A stretch of 64,000 nt of DNA from positions 186,001 to 250,000 of the forward strand of contig CP065000.1 of NCBI GenBank assembly GCA_016700075.1, read 5' to 3'. The notes below the pieces were generated by a model. The model was not told the DNA's origin, did no database searches, and saw only the letters and a program-made list of their open reading frames with translations. Each line of letters begins with the position of its first letter. The stretch's first letter is position 1. This DNA comes from Acidobacteriota bacterium (lineage in GTDB: Bacteria > Acidobacteriota > Blastocatellia > Pyrinomonadales > Pyrinomonadaceae). The translations under genes were made by a program, and so were the position numbers. This document shows, piece after piece, positions 34,669 through 44,511 of this stretch.

Positions 34669-36237
34669 TTAATTGATCAAGAACTGCAGCGTCGTGTCTC
34701 CGAGCCTGATCCGGTCTCCGCTCGAGAGATCATACGGAACATGCGGCGGCAGCCTGATGCCATTTCCGGTCTGACTAAAGATCAGTGTACCGTTCGACGA
34801 GCCAAGATCCTCTAATTTATACGAATCACCTTCCCGAAATATTCTTGCGTGTTTTCTCGAGATCTTTGTTTGCGGATCAAATCTCGAGAGGTCGACCTCC
34901 GGAAAGATATTTGCCGTGGGGTCGCGTCGGCCCACTAACATATCGCTCTTTTCGAGCATATAAACCGGAACATTAAGTTCGGTAGTTCCATCGACAATTA
35001 GCTTCGCCGTAGCTTGAGGCTTCGAGTATATCTCAGAATGAACACCTCTCTGCGCGATCGGCTGCCGGGAGCCGCAAAATGCACAAAATTGATCAGTAGC
35101 GATGATCTGCCGTCCGCAAAAGCCGCAAAAAACCAGTTGAGTTGCCAAACTCTCGGAAACGGGACCGACATCAACGCCGTAGGTGACCTTTCCGTCCTTC
35201 AGATGCGAAAGATGCGTTTGCAGTGCAAAGGCCATTTCGGCTGCGGACGCAAAACGGTTCTCAGCGGAGTATTCTACGGCCCTCATCAGAATTCGCTCCA
35301 TTTGATCCGATATTTGCGGATTGATCTGTCGAGGCCTTGGATTCTTTTCAAAATCAAAAATGAGAAGCGGGTTATTTTGCGGATCTGCACCCGTAAGCAG
35401 ATGAAACATCGTGGAACCTAAACTATATATATCGGAACGCGGTTCAACCTGACCCGAAAACAGCTCAGGCGGAGCATAGCCCATTGTTCCGACCGCAGTA
35501 ACGCCCTTTTCGTTGCCTTGTCCTACCGACCGAGCAATGCCGAAATCGACAAGCATTAATCGCCCCGTCTTGCCGTCGATCATAATATTAGAGGGCTTCA
35601 GGTCACGATATACGATCGACTCCGGATGTTGGTGAAGGTAATCGAGAACATCGCAGATCTGAAGAGCCCATTCCGTTACGGTCTTTTCATCTAGGCGTCC
35701 ACCCGGCGTGGCACGAAGCCGAGCCGCAAGATCGCCTCCCGAAATATATTTCATCACGAGATAGAACCTGTGATGAATACTGTCGAAGAAATAGTCGTAG
35801 ATCGTGGGAATCGCGGGATGTTCCAGTGCCGAAAGGATCATTGATTCACGTTTGAAATCTTCTACCGCTTTCGCTTGTTCAACTGCTTCAAGATTGGACT
35901 GGATCATCTCCTTCAGGGCACGCTCCACTCCCCCAAGGTTTGAGTCCTTAGCGAGGTAAACCGCGCCCATTCCACCGCCGCCGATCTTTCGAACGACCTC
36001 GTAACGGCCGCCGACAATGGCTCCGGCATCGAGAACTCTCAGTCCGGGGCTCTTTACTGGCTCGGCTGCACTCGACATATGCGAGGTTTCCACGGGACTT
36101 TCAAGCGAGTCGTCAGTATTCGATACGTCTTCATCAACAGGGCGAGAAACCGAGTCCCCAACGGCAAGGTCAATGCACCGGGAGCAGACATCACCTTCGA
36201 TATCCGCATCGCCACCGCATTTCGCACATTTGGACAT
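34669..36237 (-). CDS. serine/threonine protein kinase with zinc ribbons and FHA domain
   Basis: 522 residues from ATG 36237 (an upstream GTG at 36249 exists). Order: N-terminal zinc ribbon (CAKC...CSRC), proline/acid linker, Hanks-type kinase (KIGGGGMGAVYLAKD, RALKEMI, YRDLKPSNIMID, VDFGIARS, GTMGYAPPE; about 80-340), second zinc ribbon (CGFCG...CAFCG), and C-terminal FHA (GRRDPTANIFPEVDL, SRKHARI, LGSSNGT). No transmembrane helix, so cytosolic. The ribbon-FHA pairing is shared with the gene upstream, suggesting a common origin. Likely phosphorylates FHA-bound partners of this operon. Confidence 0.93.
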   Translation of the reverse strand: MSKCAKCGGDADIEGDVCSRCIDLAVGDSVSRPVDEDVSNTDDSLESPVETSHMSSAAEPVKSPGLRVLDAGAIVGGRYEVVRKIGGGGMGAVYLAKDSNLGGVERALKEMIQSNLEAVEQAKAVEDFKRESMILSALEHPAIPTIYDYFFDSIHHRFYLVMKYISGGDLAARLRATPGGRLDEKTVTEWALQICDVLDYLHQHPESIVYRDLKPSNIMIDGKTGRLMLVDFGIARSVGQGNEKGVTAVGTMGYAPPELFSGQVEPRSDIYSLGSTMFHLLTGADPQNNPLLIFDFEKNPRPRQINPQISDQMERILMRAVEYSAENRFASAAEMAFALQTHLSHLKDGKVTYGVDVGPVSESLATQLVFCGFCGRQIIATDQFCAFCGSRQPIAQRGVHSEIYSKPQATAKLIVDGTTELNVPVYMLEKSDMLVGRRDPTANIFPEVDLSRFDPQTKISRKHARIFREGDSYKLEDLGSSNGTLIFSQTGNGIRLPPHVPYDLSSGDRIRLGDTTLQFLIN

Positions 36238-36260
36238 TTCTGACTGCACGAGGAACTCGC

Positions 36261-36830
36261 TTACTTAACAATGTGAAAACGTAAAAAGGTCTTTCCGACG
36301 ATGATCTCATCGTTATCATTAACAATGTGTGGTGTGCCGGGCAACAGGCGTCGTCCGCGATTCACATATGTACCGTTCGTTGAACCGAGGTCCTCAATGA
36401 AATACGCGCCTCCCGAACGGTAGATCTTTGCATGCCTTCGCGAAACCTTAGCGTCAGAATCGTGAGCATCGAGGTCCACATCGGGGAATATCCCATTATC
36501 CGCATCCCATCGACCGATCATTGATTCCTCATTGAACAATTCAAAGTTCGTTCCCGGCGAGTCACCTCGTTCGATCACGAGAGTTGCGTGGGACCTGCTG
36601 TCAGAAGCCGGTCCGCTTGATGTTTCCACGATAGGCGGCGTGATCGGCTGAAGTTCTACATTGGGTATGTCCAGCGAGGTCGCGGCTGAGATCTTAAATG
36701 AAGAGTCCGTTTGCGGCGGCGGCTGATAGGCCGGTTCCGGCGCGGGCGCCTCGGTAAGACGAGTACCGCAGTTATCACAAAAGCGAGCCAGTTCGCTGTT
36801 AGCCGAGTTGCAAGTTGGGCAATTGATCAT
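36261..36830 (-). CDS. zinc-ribbon FHA domain protein
   Basis: 189 residues. Zinc ribbon with Cys4, Cys7, Cys18 and Cys21 at the N-terminus, a proline-rich linker of about 60 residues, then FHA (about 100-185: IGRWDADNGIFPDVDL, SRRHAKIYR, LGSTNGTYVN). The FHA is very close in sequence to that of the kinase 12 bases downstream. A plausible phosphothreonine-binding adaptor or substrate. First gene of the cassette FHA - kinase - RDD - phosphatase. Confidence 0.9.
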   Translation of the reverse strand: MINCPTCNSANSELARFCDNCGTRLTEAPAPEPAYQPPPQTDSSFKISAATSLDIPNVELQPITPPIVETSSGPASDSRSHATLVIERGDSPGTNFELFNEESMIGRWDADNGIFPDVDLDAHDSDAKVSRRHAKIYRSGGAYFIEDLGSTNGTYVNRGRRLLPGTPHIVNDNDEIIVGKTFLRFHIVK

Positions 36831-37038
36831 TTTTCGAAGTATTCAAGATGCTTCCTTAGGATTCACCACTCTGATAATCGTAATTATATGTTGGTAGCCG
36901 GTCAAATCACCCCTTATCGCAAACCCGATGTCGATGAAAGTTTTTGAAACAATGGATTGTATGCCCTCGTAAACATCGGTTGTTACTTGACCGAGCATCG
37001 TCTCAGCTATCTGATACTACTATATAAGGATAATCGAC

Positions 37039-38577
37039 ATGGCACTTAGCCGTAAATCTAAGATCATAATTGCTGTTTCTGCAGTACTTTTGTTGGGATT
37101 GATCACCGTGATCAGCCTTTGGGCGACACGCTCTGACACACCTGAGGTGGCAGTTCTCAAGATAGAGACCAAGCGCGAGCTTCGCTCGACCGTAACTTCA
37201 TCGGGCGAAGTCAGGCCTATTCAGTTCATGAACCTTACGAGCGAGGTACAGGGTAGGATCCAGGAGATCTATGTGAAGGAGGGCGATATGGTCACGAAGG
37301 GCCAGCCGCTGGTGCGTCTGGATCCGGACCAGCTTCAGTCGTCAACGGACGCTCAGGTTGCAGCATTTCAGGGAGCACAGGATGAGGTTCGTGTTTCCCA
37401 AACGCAAGTGGCCGCCGCTCAAAATAATCTCTCTCAGGCCCAACAGCAACTGACGGCGGCTCAGCTTGCGGTAGATTCTGCAAGGCAGGCAGTGATTGCA
37501 GCTCAGACCGATGTTGACCGTGCTCAGGTGGAATTTAATGCCGCGAATCGCGAACTCACCCGAAGCCAGCAGCTTCTTGAGAACGGCGTTATCTCGAGAC
37601 AGCTTTATGATGAATCCAAAGATCGTCTCGAGAACGCGAGAGCTTCTCTAAATACGGCAAGGTCTAATCTCGCCGCTCGTAACCTTTCGGTACGCGACGC
37701 ACAAGTACGCGTCAATCAGCAAAATGTTGCTGTCCGTGATGCCCGGCGTGCTGTGGAAACGGCTGCACTTAGTGTTTCCACGAGCCAATCTCGGGTGCAG
37801 CAGCAAGCGGCGACACTTCGCGGCTCTAGAAGCCAGAGAGATAAGACGCTCACCGTTGCACCTATCAGCGGCGTGATCGCTGAGATACCGTCTCGAGTCG
37901 GTACTTTTGCAGTTGCTGGGCTGTCGACGACACCGCTGTTAACGATCGCGGACATGTCAACCATCAACGTTGAGGTCAAGGTTGACGAGACGTCGATCGA
38001 CTCAGTTGCCGTGGGGCAGAAGGCAAAGATCAAGGTTGATGCTTTCGGCGACCGCGAGATCGAAGGAGAGGTTACTCAAAAGACACCGCTCGCTGTGGGC
38101 AAATCACAAACCTCGGGCGGTCTGTCGACAAACATCAATGTTCAGGAGGCGAAAGAGTTTCGCGTCGTGATCGAACTCAAGAACCTATCGGAAGAGATCA
38201 AGGAAGGACTGCGGCCCGGAATGAGTGCGACTGCCGAGATTACTACAAGCGTCGTTGAGAATGTCATCGCTGTCCCGCTTCAGGCGATCATAGAAAAGAA
38301 GGCTGATGACAAACCCGCGGGCGATCTTCCCGGAAACGTTCCCGAGCCCGGACCGAAACCGAAAGCTATTACCGGTGTCTACGTGCTGGATGGAAATAAG
38401 GTGAGATTCGTCGAGGTCGAAACCGGCATCATCGGAGAATCGGACCGACAGATCATCAGTGGGCTTAAAGAAGGTGACGAAATAGTCACGGGGCCAAGCA
38501 GGGTGCTCAGTACGCTGAAGGAAGGCTCTGCGGTCAAACGTCAAACCAAAGATAATGCGGTCAACAAATCGTCATGA
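37039..38577 (+). CDS. HlyD/MacA-like periplasmic adaptor
   Basis: 512 residues. One N-terminal transmembrane helix (about 9-29), then the lipoyl half-motif (SGEVRPIQFMNLTSEVQGRI), a long coiled-coil hairpin rich in Q/A/R (about 90-270), the second lipoyl half, and beta-barrel and membrane-proximal domains. It bridges the inner-membrane ABC transporter to an outer-membrane factor. The coiled coil is longer than in MacA. Start codon overlaps nothing; its stop overlaps the ATPase start by 4 bases. Confidence 0.93.
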   Translation: MALSRKSKIIIAVSAVLLLGLITVISLWATRSDTPEVAVLKIETKRELRSTVTSSGEVRPIQFMNLTSEVQGRIQEIYVKEGDMVTKGQPLVRLDPDQLQSSTDAQVAAFQGAQDEVRVSQTQVAAAQNNLSQAQQQLTAAQLAVDSARQAVIAAQTDVDRAQVEFNAANRELTRSQQLLENGVISRQLYDESKDRLENARASLNTARSNLAARNLSVRDAQVRVNQQNVAVRDARRAVETAALSVSTSQSRVQQQAATLRGSRSQRDKTLTVAPISGVIAEIPSRVGTFAVAGLSTTPLLTIADMSTINVEVKVDETSIDSVAVGQKAKIKVDAFGDREIEGEVTQKTPLAVGKSQTSGGLSTNINVQEAKEFRVVIELKNLSEEIKEGLRPGMSATAEITTSVVENVIAVPLQAIIEKKADDKPAGDLPGNVPEPGPKPKAITGVYVLDGNKVRFVEVETGIIGESDRQIISGLKEGDEIVTGPSRVLSTLKEGSAVKRQTKDNAVNKSS

Positions 38578-39323
38578 CAGATATAGCGGAAATGACCAAT
38601 GCTGCGGGAACGCAGGCCCCTCCCGAACCAAATTCGCATCGAGCGATGATCACGATGCGAAACATCTGGAAAACTTACCAGATGGGCGTAGAGGAACTTC
38701 ATGCGCTACGTGATGTTTCATTCGACGTCGAGAAGAATGATTATGTGGCAATAATCGGGCCCTCGGGTTCGGGAAAATCCACATTAATGAATCTGATCGG
38801 TTGTTTGGACTCGCCGACGAAAGGCGACTACTGGATCAACGGACAGTTGGTTTCGTCGATGACCGACGATGAACTGGCCGCCATCAGGAACAAAGAAGTG
38901 GGTTTTGTTTTCCAAACCTTCAACCTTTTACCGCGTGCTTCGGCTCTTCACAATGTCGAATTGCCGTTGATCTACTCCGGCATGAAGGCTGGTGACAGAC
39001 AGGAAAAGGCAAAAGCGGCTCTCGCCTCCGTCGAGCTCGGCGATAGGATCAGCCATCGACCCAATGAACTCTCGGGGGGCCAGCGGCAGCGTGTTGCTAT
39101 TGCAAGGGCTCTGGTGAACAACCCGTCCATCCTTTTGGCTGACGAGCCGACCGGTGCCCTCGATACAAAGACAAGTCAAGAGATAATGAGGCTCTTCGAA
39201 AGGCTGCACGATGACGGCAATACAATTATTCTGGTTACGCACGAGCAAGAGATAGCCGAGAGAGCTCATCGTATCATTACCATCCGCGACGGCAAGATCG
39301 AAAAGGATGAGCGAATTCGCTAA
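38574..39323 (+). CDS. MacB-like ABC transporter ATP-binding protein
   Basis: 249 residues with Walker A GPSGSGKST, Q-loop VFQTFNLLPR, signature LSGGQRQRVAIARAL, Walker B LLADEPTGALD and H-loop VTHEQE: the LolD/MacB group. Overlaps the adaptor gene (ATGA) and the next gene (TAATG). It probably drives both permeases downstream for export of a drug, peptide or lipoprotein. Confidence 0.95.
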   Translation: MTDIAEMTNAAGTQAPPEPNSHRAMITMRNIWKTYQMGVEELHALRDVSFDVEKNDYVAIIGPSGSGKSTLMNLIGCLDSPTKGDYWINGQLVSSMTDDELAAIRNKEVGFVFQTFNLLPRASALHNVELPLIYSGMKAGDRQEKAKAALASVELGDRISHRPNELSGGQRQRVAIARALVNNPSILLADEPTGALDTKTSQEIMRLFERLHDDGNTIILVTHEQEIAERAHRIITIRDGKIEKDERIR

Positions 39324-40033
39324 TGGACCAGCTATCTCCTGCGGTTTCCGTTCTATTCATTCTCACGACATTTGTTACTGTCGGCATCTTGCTGCACGGT
39401 GCGAAGAAAGTTGGAATTGATACCCTTCCGACTCGAATATTGGTTTTTGTTTTACCGCTTTGGATCCTCTTTCAGGGCATGCTTGCGACCGGCGGCTTTT
39501 ATGCCAACACTGCCTCGGAACGGCCACATCTTTTGATTTTCGGTGTTGGTCCCGCGTTCCTATTCTCAATATTTTTCGTTTTAGGGTTCCGCGGATCTTT
39601 CATACAGAGGCTGCCGTTGACATTCCTTATCGGCGTTCATATCGTCCGGATCCCGGTCGAGATCGTACTTTATCTGCTGTATGAACGAGGTTTGGTCCCG
39701 CGTGAGATGACTTTTGTTGGTTATAACTTCGATATCGCGACCGGAATTCTAGCTGTACTTCTCTTTGTTGCCTACAAGCGAACCAAGAACCTAGACCGTC
39801 GTGTTCTTTGGGCCTTCAATTTGGTCGGTTTGCTCTTACTCGGGATGATAGTTGTGACGGCCGTACTTTCCCTTCCTGGCCCAACTAACGCGCTAAATGT
39901 CGATAAGCCGAATATCGGGGTCTTGCTTTTCCCGTATGTCTGGTTGCCGACGATGATCGTTCCGATAGTCCTTTTCGCTCATCTCGCTTCATTGACGCAG
40001 CTTATCGTTTCAAAGGAAAATGGAGGCAGATGA
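39323..40033 (+). CDS. uncharacterised polytopic membrane protein
   Basis: 236 residues, about seven hydrophobic helices, short loops, no catalytic motif that I recognise. The pattern (GAKKVGIDTLPTRILVFVLPLW, VHIVRIPVEIVLYLLYERG) is unlike MacB or FtsX permeases. It is fused into the operon by TAATG with the ATPase and by ATGA with the permease, so its synthesis is tied to the transporter. A partner or chaperone subunit of the exporter is the simplest idea, unproven. Confidence 0.8.
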   Translation: MDQLSPAVSVLFILTTFVTVGILLHGAKKVGIDTLPTRILVFVLPLWILFQGMLATGGFYANTASERPHLLIFGVGPAFLFSIFFVLGFRGSFIQRLPLTFLIGVHIVRIPVEIVLYLLYERGLVPREMTFVGYNFDIATGILAVLLFVAYKRTKNLDRRVLWAFNLVGLLLLGMIVVTAVLSLPGPTNALNVDKPNIGVLLFPYVWLPTMIVPIVLFAHLASLTQLIVSKENGGR

Positions 40034-41265
40034 GTTTTGTCGAAACACTAAAGCTTGCCTTGGACGCGATCCTCGCGCATAAGCTGCGGTCATTTTTGAC
40101 GCTGCTAGGGATGATCATCGCGGTAACGGCGTTCATGGTGGTACTTTCCCTGCTTCAGGGCTTTAACGCCTACGTTGACGAAAAGATCGCTGGTATCGGC
40201 TCAAACTCATTCACCGTCCGTCGTTTTACATTTGATGATTTCCGAGACACAGATACGATCGCGGCGGCACAACGCAGAAATAAAGAACTGACCTTAGAGG
40301 AAATGCAGTTCATTAAAGAGCGTTCGGTATTGATTGAAAAGATCGGCGTCAAGGCATTACCGAACGTGCGAGAGATAAAACGGGGTTCAGAAACTCTTAG
40401 AGATATTCAGATCACAGGAGCGGAACCGATTATTCGCGAGATCGAGAATATCGATATCATGGTGGGGCGTTATTTCACGGAAAGTGAGAACAACAACGCA
40501 ATGCGTGTAGCGTTTGTAGGCTCCGATATCGCTAAAAAACTTTTCCCGCAGGGAGATGCCGTAGGCGGCGAGATAACGATCCAGGGCATCCCGTATCGGA
40601 TAATCGGTGTTCAGACTGAGAAGGGAACCGTTTTCGGTCAGCCGCAAGACAGCTTTGTTCAATTGCCGCTCAAAACTTACGGCGCCAATTTCGGCGGACT
40701 TCGGGGTAGCCGCGGAATATTTTTTGTAGCTCAGCCGGGCGATGAGAAGCGTTATAACGATGCCGTCGAAGAGGCTCGGACATTGATGCGCGTAAAGCGA
40801 AAGATCCCTTTGGGTGAAAAGGACACATTTGGTATCTGGACACCGGAAGCGATCACCGGCATCCGAGACCGGCTGTTGGGGCCGACATTTCTTGTGATCA
40901 TTATGGTGCCTGCGATCGCCTTGGTGGTGGGCGCCATCGTTATCATGAATATAATGCTCGTCTCTGTCACAGAAAGAACCAAAGAGATAGGCATCAGGAA
41001 AAGTTTGGGAGCTCGACAGGCGGATATTCTGCGGCAGTTCTTGTTTGAATCGGTTACATTGTCCGCCATTGGCGGCATAATTGGGTTGATTCTCGCACAG
41101 CTGTTAGGGATCGTTATCACCAATTTTGTCTTTCAAACGCGGATCCCTTTGTGGTCGGCCGCGTTCGCTATTTTAGTTTCCGGCGGCGTCGGTGTTTTGG
41201 CAGGACTGTTTCCCGCCTGGAAGGCCGCTCGGCTCGATCCGATAGAAGCGTTGAGGTCCGAATAG
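40030..41265 (+). CDS. MacB-like ABC transporter permease 1
   Basis: 411 residues: one N-terminal transmembrane helix (KLRSFLTLLGMIIAVTAFMVV), a large periplasmic MacB-PCD domain (about 50-270), then three C-terminal helices with the FtsX motif ITERTKEIGIRKSLGA (here SVTERTKEIGIRK). Ends KAARLDPIEALRSE like its downstream neighbour. ATG overlaps the preceding stop; the next permease follows with no gap. The two permeases probably form a heterodimer. Confidence 0.95.
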   Translation: MSFVETLKLALDAILAHKLRSFLTLLGMIIAVTAFMVVLSLLQGFNAYVDEKIAGIGSNSFTVRRFTFDDFRDTDTIAAAQRRNKELTLEEMQFIKERSVLIEKIGVKALPNVREIKRGSETLRDIQITGAEPIIREIENIDIMVGRYFTESENNNAMRVAFVGSDIAKKLFPQGDAVGGEITIQGIPYRIIGVQTEKGTVFGQPQDSFVQLPLKTYGANFGGLRGSRGIFFVAQPGDEKRYNDAVEEARTLMRVKRKIPLGEKDTFGIWTPEAITGIRDRLLGPTFLVIIMVPAIALVVGAIVIMNIMLVSVTERTKEIGIRKSLGARQADILRQFLFESVTLSAIGGIIGLILAQLLGIVITNFVFQTRIPLWSAAFAILVSGGVGVLAGLFPAWKAARLDPIEALRSE

Positions 41266-42528
41266 ATGAAGATCGCATCAGGGTCGTTTTATGAAAATCT
41301 GAAGATGGCGTTGGACACGCTTCGCGGGAACAAGCTGCGCTCTTTTCTGACGATCGTCGGCGTAGTTGTGGGCGTGATTACCGTGATGCTCATCTCTTCG
41401 ATCATCAGCGGCATCAATGTGGCAGTTGAGAAAGAAGTAGAGTCATTCGGCACCAGGTCTATTTTTCTTTACAAATTTGATATCGGTATTCGTACCAGCG
41501 CTCCGTCGCGAGAGGAACGAATGAGAAAACCGCTGACGATGGCTGATGCGGAAGCGGTCGAATCTCTTTCCACCGTCGAGACCGCTCTTCCCTTCCTCGA
41601 TATTTCGAACAGCTTTTTCGGCGATAAGCTTACTGTCACCGGCCCGAACGGCAAAACCTCAACCTCAGTCCAGCTGAACGGCACTCTTCCGAAGATCGAA
41701 CGAACCTCAACCGAAGTATTGATCGACGGCCGCTGGTTTTCAGAGGCCGAACACGAAGCGAAGGCAAATGTTGTGGTCATCGGTGATTTTGTTAAGGAGA
41801 GTTATTTCCCGTACGAGTCGCCGTTGGAAAAGAACCTTGATATCGGAGGCCAGCAATTTCGAGTGGTCGGCGTACTGGAAAAGCGCGAACAGCTTTTCGG
41901 CGGCGGCGGCGGGAATAATGATCAGTCGAACATCATATATATGCCCATGGGCTCGGCACTAAAACTAAAGCCGAATGCTGAGGATCTATTTATTCTTGCG
42001 ATCGCCCGCGAAGGCTCTTTCGACAAAGCAAAAGACGATATCGAGGATCTGTTACGTGTTCGCCGCAATGTAAAACTCGGTGAGAAAAACAATTTCGGCA
42101 TGGCCACTGCCGCGAGTATTGTCGACCAGTTTCAGGCGATCACCGGCGGCGTCTTTTTGGCGATGGTGGTTATTTCTTCTGTTGGCCTGATGATCGGAGG
42201 CATTGGCGTTATGAACATCATGCTTGTCTCCGTCACCGAACGAACCCGCGAGATCGGAATTCGTAAAGCGATCGGAGCCAAGCAAAAGGATATCCTGCTT
42301 CAGTTCCTGATAGAGGCGGCAACCCTCACGGGATTTGGAGGCCTTTTCGGCTTGCTGATAGGTTGGCTTTTGTCACTCCTGATTCAGCTGTTTCTTCCCT
42401 CCTACGTCCCGCTTTGGGCTCCAGTAGCAGGTTTTGTTGCTAGTGTCGGGATCGGGCTCATTTTCGGGCTTTGGCCCGCTTGGAAGGCGGCTCGCCTCGA
42501 TCCCATCGAATCGCTACGGTATGAATGA
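41266..42528 (+). CDS. MacB-like ABC transporter permease 2
   Basis: 420 residues, same plan as the preceding permease (N-terminal helix, PCD domain with a GGGGGNND loop, three helices, SVTERTREIGIRKAIGA, end KAARLDPIESLRYE). The two are clearly paralogous by the shared termini, with diverged periplasmic domains. Starts on the base after the first permease's stop. Last gene of the exporter operon; converges on the YIP1 gene with one base between. Confidence 0.95.
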   Translation: MKIASGSFYENLKMALDTLRGNKLRSFLTIVGVVVGVITVMLISSIISGINVAVEKEVESFGTRSIFLYKFDIGIRTSAPSREERMRKPLTMADAEAVESLSTVETALPFLDISNSFFGDKLTVTGPNGKTSTSVQLNGTLPKIERTSTEVLIDGRWFSEAEHEAKANVVVIGDFVKESYFPYESPLEKNLDIGGQQFRVVGVLEKREQLFGGGGGNNDQSNIIYMPMGSALKLKPNAEDLFILAIAREGSFDKAKDDIEDLLRVRRNVKLGEKNNFGMATAASIVDQFQAITGGVFLAMVVISSVGLMIGGIGVMNIMLVSVTERTREIGIRKAIGAKQKDILLQFLIEAATLTGFGGLFGLLIGWLLSLLIQLFLPSYVPLWAPVAGFVASVGIGLIFGLWPAWKAARLDPIESLRYE

Positions 42529-42529
42529 C

Positions 42530-43453
42530 CTAAGAAATGAATCCCGGGAATAGTGCCGCCATAGTAACTCCCAAAAGGATCATGATCAAATAGATACCGA
42601 TCGACGCCGTCCAACCCGTCACGGAGCTTACACTTTCTCCGGCATTCTTTAACCCGGTCGCGTTCATGAACACCCAATAGAATCCCAATAGACCTATCGA
42701 TCCCAATAAGGTGTAAAGTACCGGCCCGTCAGCGGGGTTCATTAGGATCCCGAGGTTATCCTGCAGCAGGGCCTGTTGGCCGAGGATCGGATGAATATCA
42801 TCCGGGTCCTTTGCGAAAAGAAGCACGGTACTGAATACTGACCGGATCACGTTAACTGGGAACGCGGCGTAGATCGCAGCCGAAAAAGCCTGCCAGAATT
42901 TCAATTTGCTGCCAAAAGCCGCGGACACCAGTACGAAGAATAAAGCGAGAAACGCATACCAAAACAATGATCCGACCGCACCTGATATCGATTGACCGGC
43001 CCTTGCGACAGGGTTTTTGGCTTGAGCTATAGCTTCTGTTCTGCCGAGCTCGATCTGTCTGCGGGCGTTGTCGTCAAGCATCGGCATTTCAAGGGTCTTG
43101 TCTACCGTGAAATTGGTTATGCGCTCAGGCGAAAGGCGCTGAATGAACAGATTGCTGTAAATCGCTGATAGGGCCGCCATGATGAGGAACGCAGCAAGCC
43201 ATTTCGGATTTCGGCGGAAACTCCGGAATACTTCACCCGGTGAATGGAATATCATATGCAGTGTGGATGCTGTTGACATTCCGGCCTCGCCGCTTGCCTC
43301 AATAGGATCAATAAAACTCAATCCGATCACCAGGCCGCCCGCCAGGAGCAATGCTATACCGGCACCAGTCAACCCCGGCAGCAGGCCGGCAACACTTACA
43401 ATGGCGAGCAAAAAGCCCAGAACCGCCAGAACGATACCTGCAATTCGATTCAT
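42530..43453 (-). CDS. YIP1-family membrane protein
   Basis: 307 residues from the ATG at 43453, which has GGAGGA 5 bases upstream; an upstream frame extension reaching into dppF is spurious. Two N-terminal helices (ending GLVIGLSFID), then a Yip1 domain with about five helices (PGEVFRSFRRNPKWLAAFLIMAALS, FWYAFLALFFVLVSA). Bacterial Yip1 proteins are of unknown role, often linked to peptidase or transport genes. It follows dppF by 80 bases. Confidence 0.9.
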   Translation of the reverse strand: MNRIAGIVLAVLGFLLAIVSVAGLLPGLTGAGIALLLAGGLVIGLSFIDPIEASGEAGMSTASTLHMIFHSPGEVFRSFRRNPKWLAAFLIMAALSAIYSNLFIQRLSPERITNFTVDKTLEMPMLDDNARRQIELGRTEAIAQAKNPVARAGQSISGAVGSLFWYAFLALFFVLVSAAFGSKLKFWQAFSAAIYAAFPVNVIRSVFSTVLLFAKDPDDIHPILGQQALLQDNLGILMNPADGPVLYTLLGSIGLLGFYWVFMNATGLKNAGESVSSVTGWTASIGIYLIMILLGVTMAALFPGFIS

Positions 43454-43533
43454 GAAAATCCTCCAAGTTGAGATCTGTACAGCCGAAGTGACTAATACGA
43501 AGAAAAACGAACTAAGTTCAAACGATCTTGGTC

Positions 43534-44511
43534 CTATATCTCTTCGATGCGTATGCACGCTGCGAGATGATTCGGTGAATACTCCATAAGTTCAGGGACA
43601 TCTTTCGCACAGTCAGGAATAGCAAACGGACATCTTGTGCGAAACCGGCAACCTGACGGCGGATCGACCGGTGTAGGAACATCTCCTTCCAAGATGATCC
43701 TATTTCGTTTTTTTGAAGGCTCGGGAATTGGTATAGCTGAAAGAAGTGCCTTGGTATAGGGATGGAGCGGCCGGCTGTATAATTCCCGAGCCTCTGCGAT
43801 CTCTACAATCTTACCTAGGTACATGACCGCAATTCTGTCAGAAATATGCTCGACCACAGCCAGTCCGTGCGAAATGAACAGATATGTTAATCCGAATTCC
43901 TCTTGGAGGTCTTGAAGCAAATTAACGACCTGTGCCTGCACTGACACATCGAGTGCCGAAACCGGCTCATCACAGATAATGAGTTTCGGCTCGAGAGCAA
44001 GTGCACGCGCAATCCCGATGCGCTGACGCTGGCCGCCTGAAAATTCATGGGGATAGCGATCAGCATAGCGCGGATCTAGGCCTACCTTTTCCAGCAGATC
44101 CGCGACCTTGCGAACCTGCTCTTCCCGCGTACCCATCTTATGGATACGCAGCGGCTCAGCAATGATGGATCTGACACTAAGACGGGGATTTAGGCTGGCA
44201 TACGGATCCTGAAAGATCATCTGCATTTCGCGGCGGAGTTCCTGCATTCGTGCGAAGGAATGACCTACTAAATTCTCACCTTCGTATCTTATAGCTCCCG
44301 ATGTAGGCTCGATCAGACGCAGGATGCTCCTGCCGACGGTTGATTTTCCACAGCCTGATTCACCAACGAGACCAAGTGTTTCGCCCCTACGCATCGTAAA
44401 AGAAACACCGTCCACTGCCCGCACAACGTTGTCTTTTCCCTTGATCGGAAAGTGCTTTACCAAGTCCTCGACCGCCAAGATCGTGTCGGCCACTGTTCCG
44501 GGAACTGTCAT
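43534..44511 (-). CDS. oligopeptide/dipeptide ABC transporter ATPase (DppF/OppF type)
   Basis: 325 residues. Walker A GESGCGKST, FSGGQRQRIGIARAL, Walker B LIICDEPVSALDVS, and the C-terminal peptide-transporter extension with GCRFRTRCPFAIPDC that in some relatives binds an iron-sulfur cluster. Overlaps dppD by 4 bases. No permease or binding protein is adjacent, so the ATPases must serve components encoded elsewhere, unless they work with another partner. Confidence 0.95.
   Translation of the reverse strand: MTVPGTVADTILAVEDLVKHFPIKGKDNVVRAVDGVSFTMRRGETLGLVGESGCGKSTVGRSILRLIEPTSGAIRYEGENLVGHSFARMQELRREMQMIFQDPYASLNPRLSVRSIIAEPLRIHKMGTREEQVRKVADLLEKVGLDPRYADRYPHEFSGGQRQRIGIARALALEPKLIICDEPVSALDVSVQAQVVNLLQDLQEEFGLTYLFISHGLAVVEHISDRIAVMYLGKIVEIAEARELYSRPLHPYTKALLSAIPIPEPSKKRNRIILEGDVPTPVDPPSGCRFRTRCPFAIPDCAKDVPELMEYSPNHLAACIRIEEI

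Noticed and set aside
36960..37030. Promoter before the MacA-like gene
   Set aside because: TTGACC is present but no -10 box falls at acceptable spacing; left unannotated.
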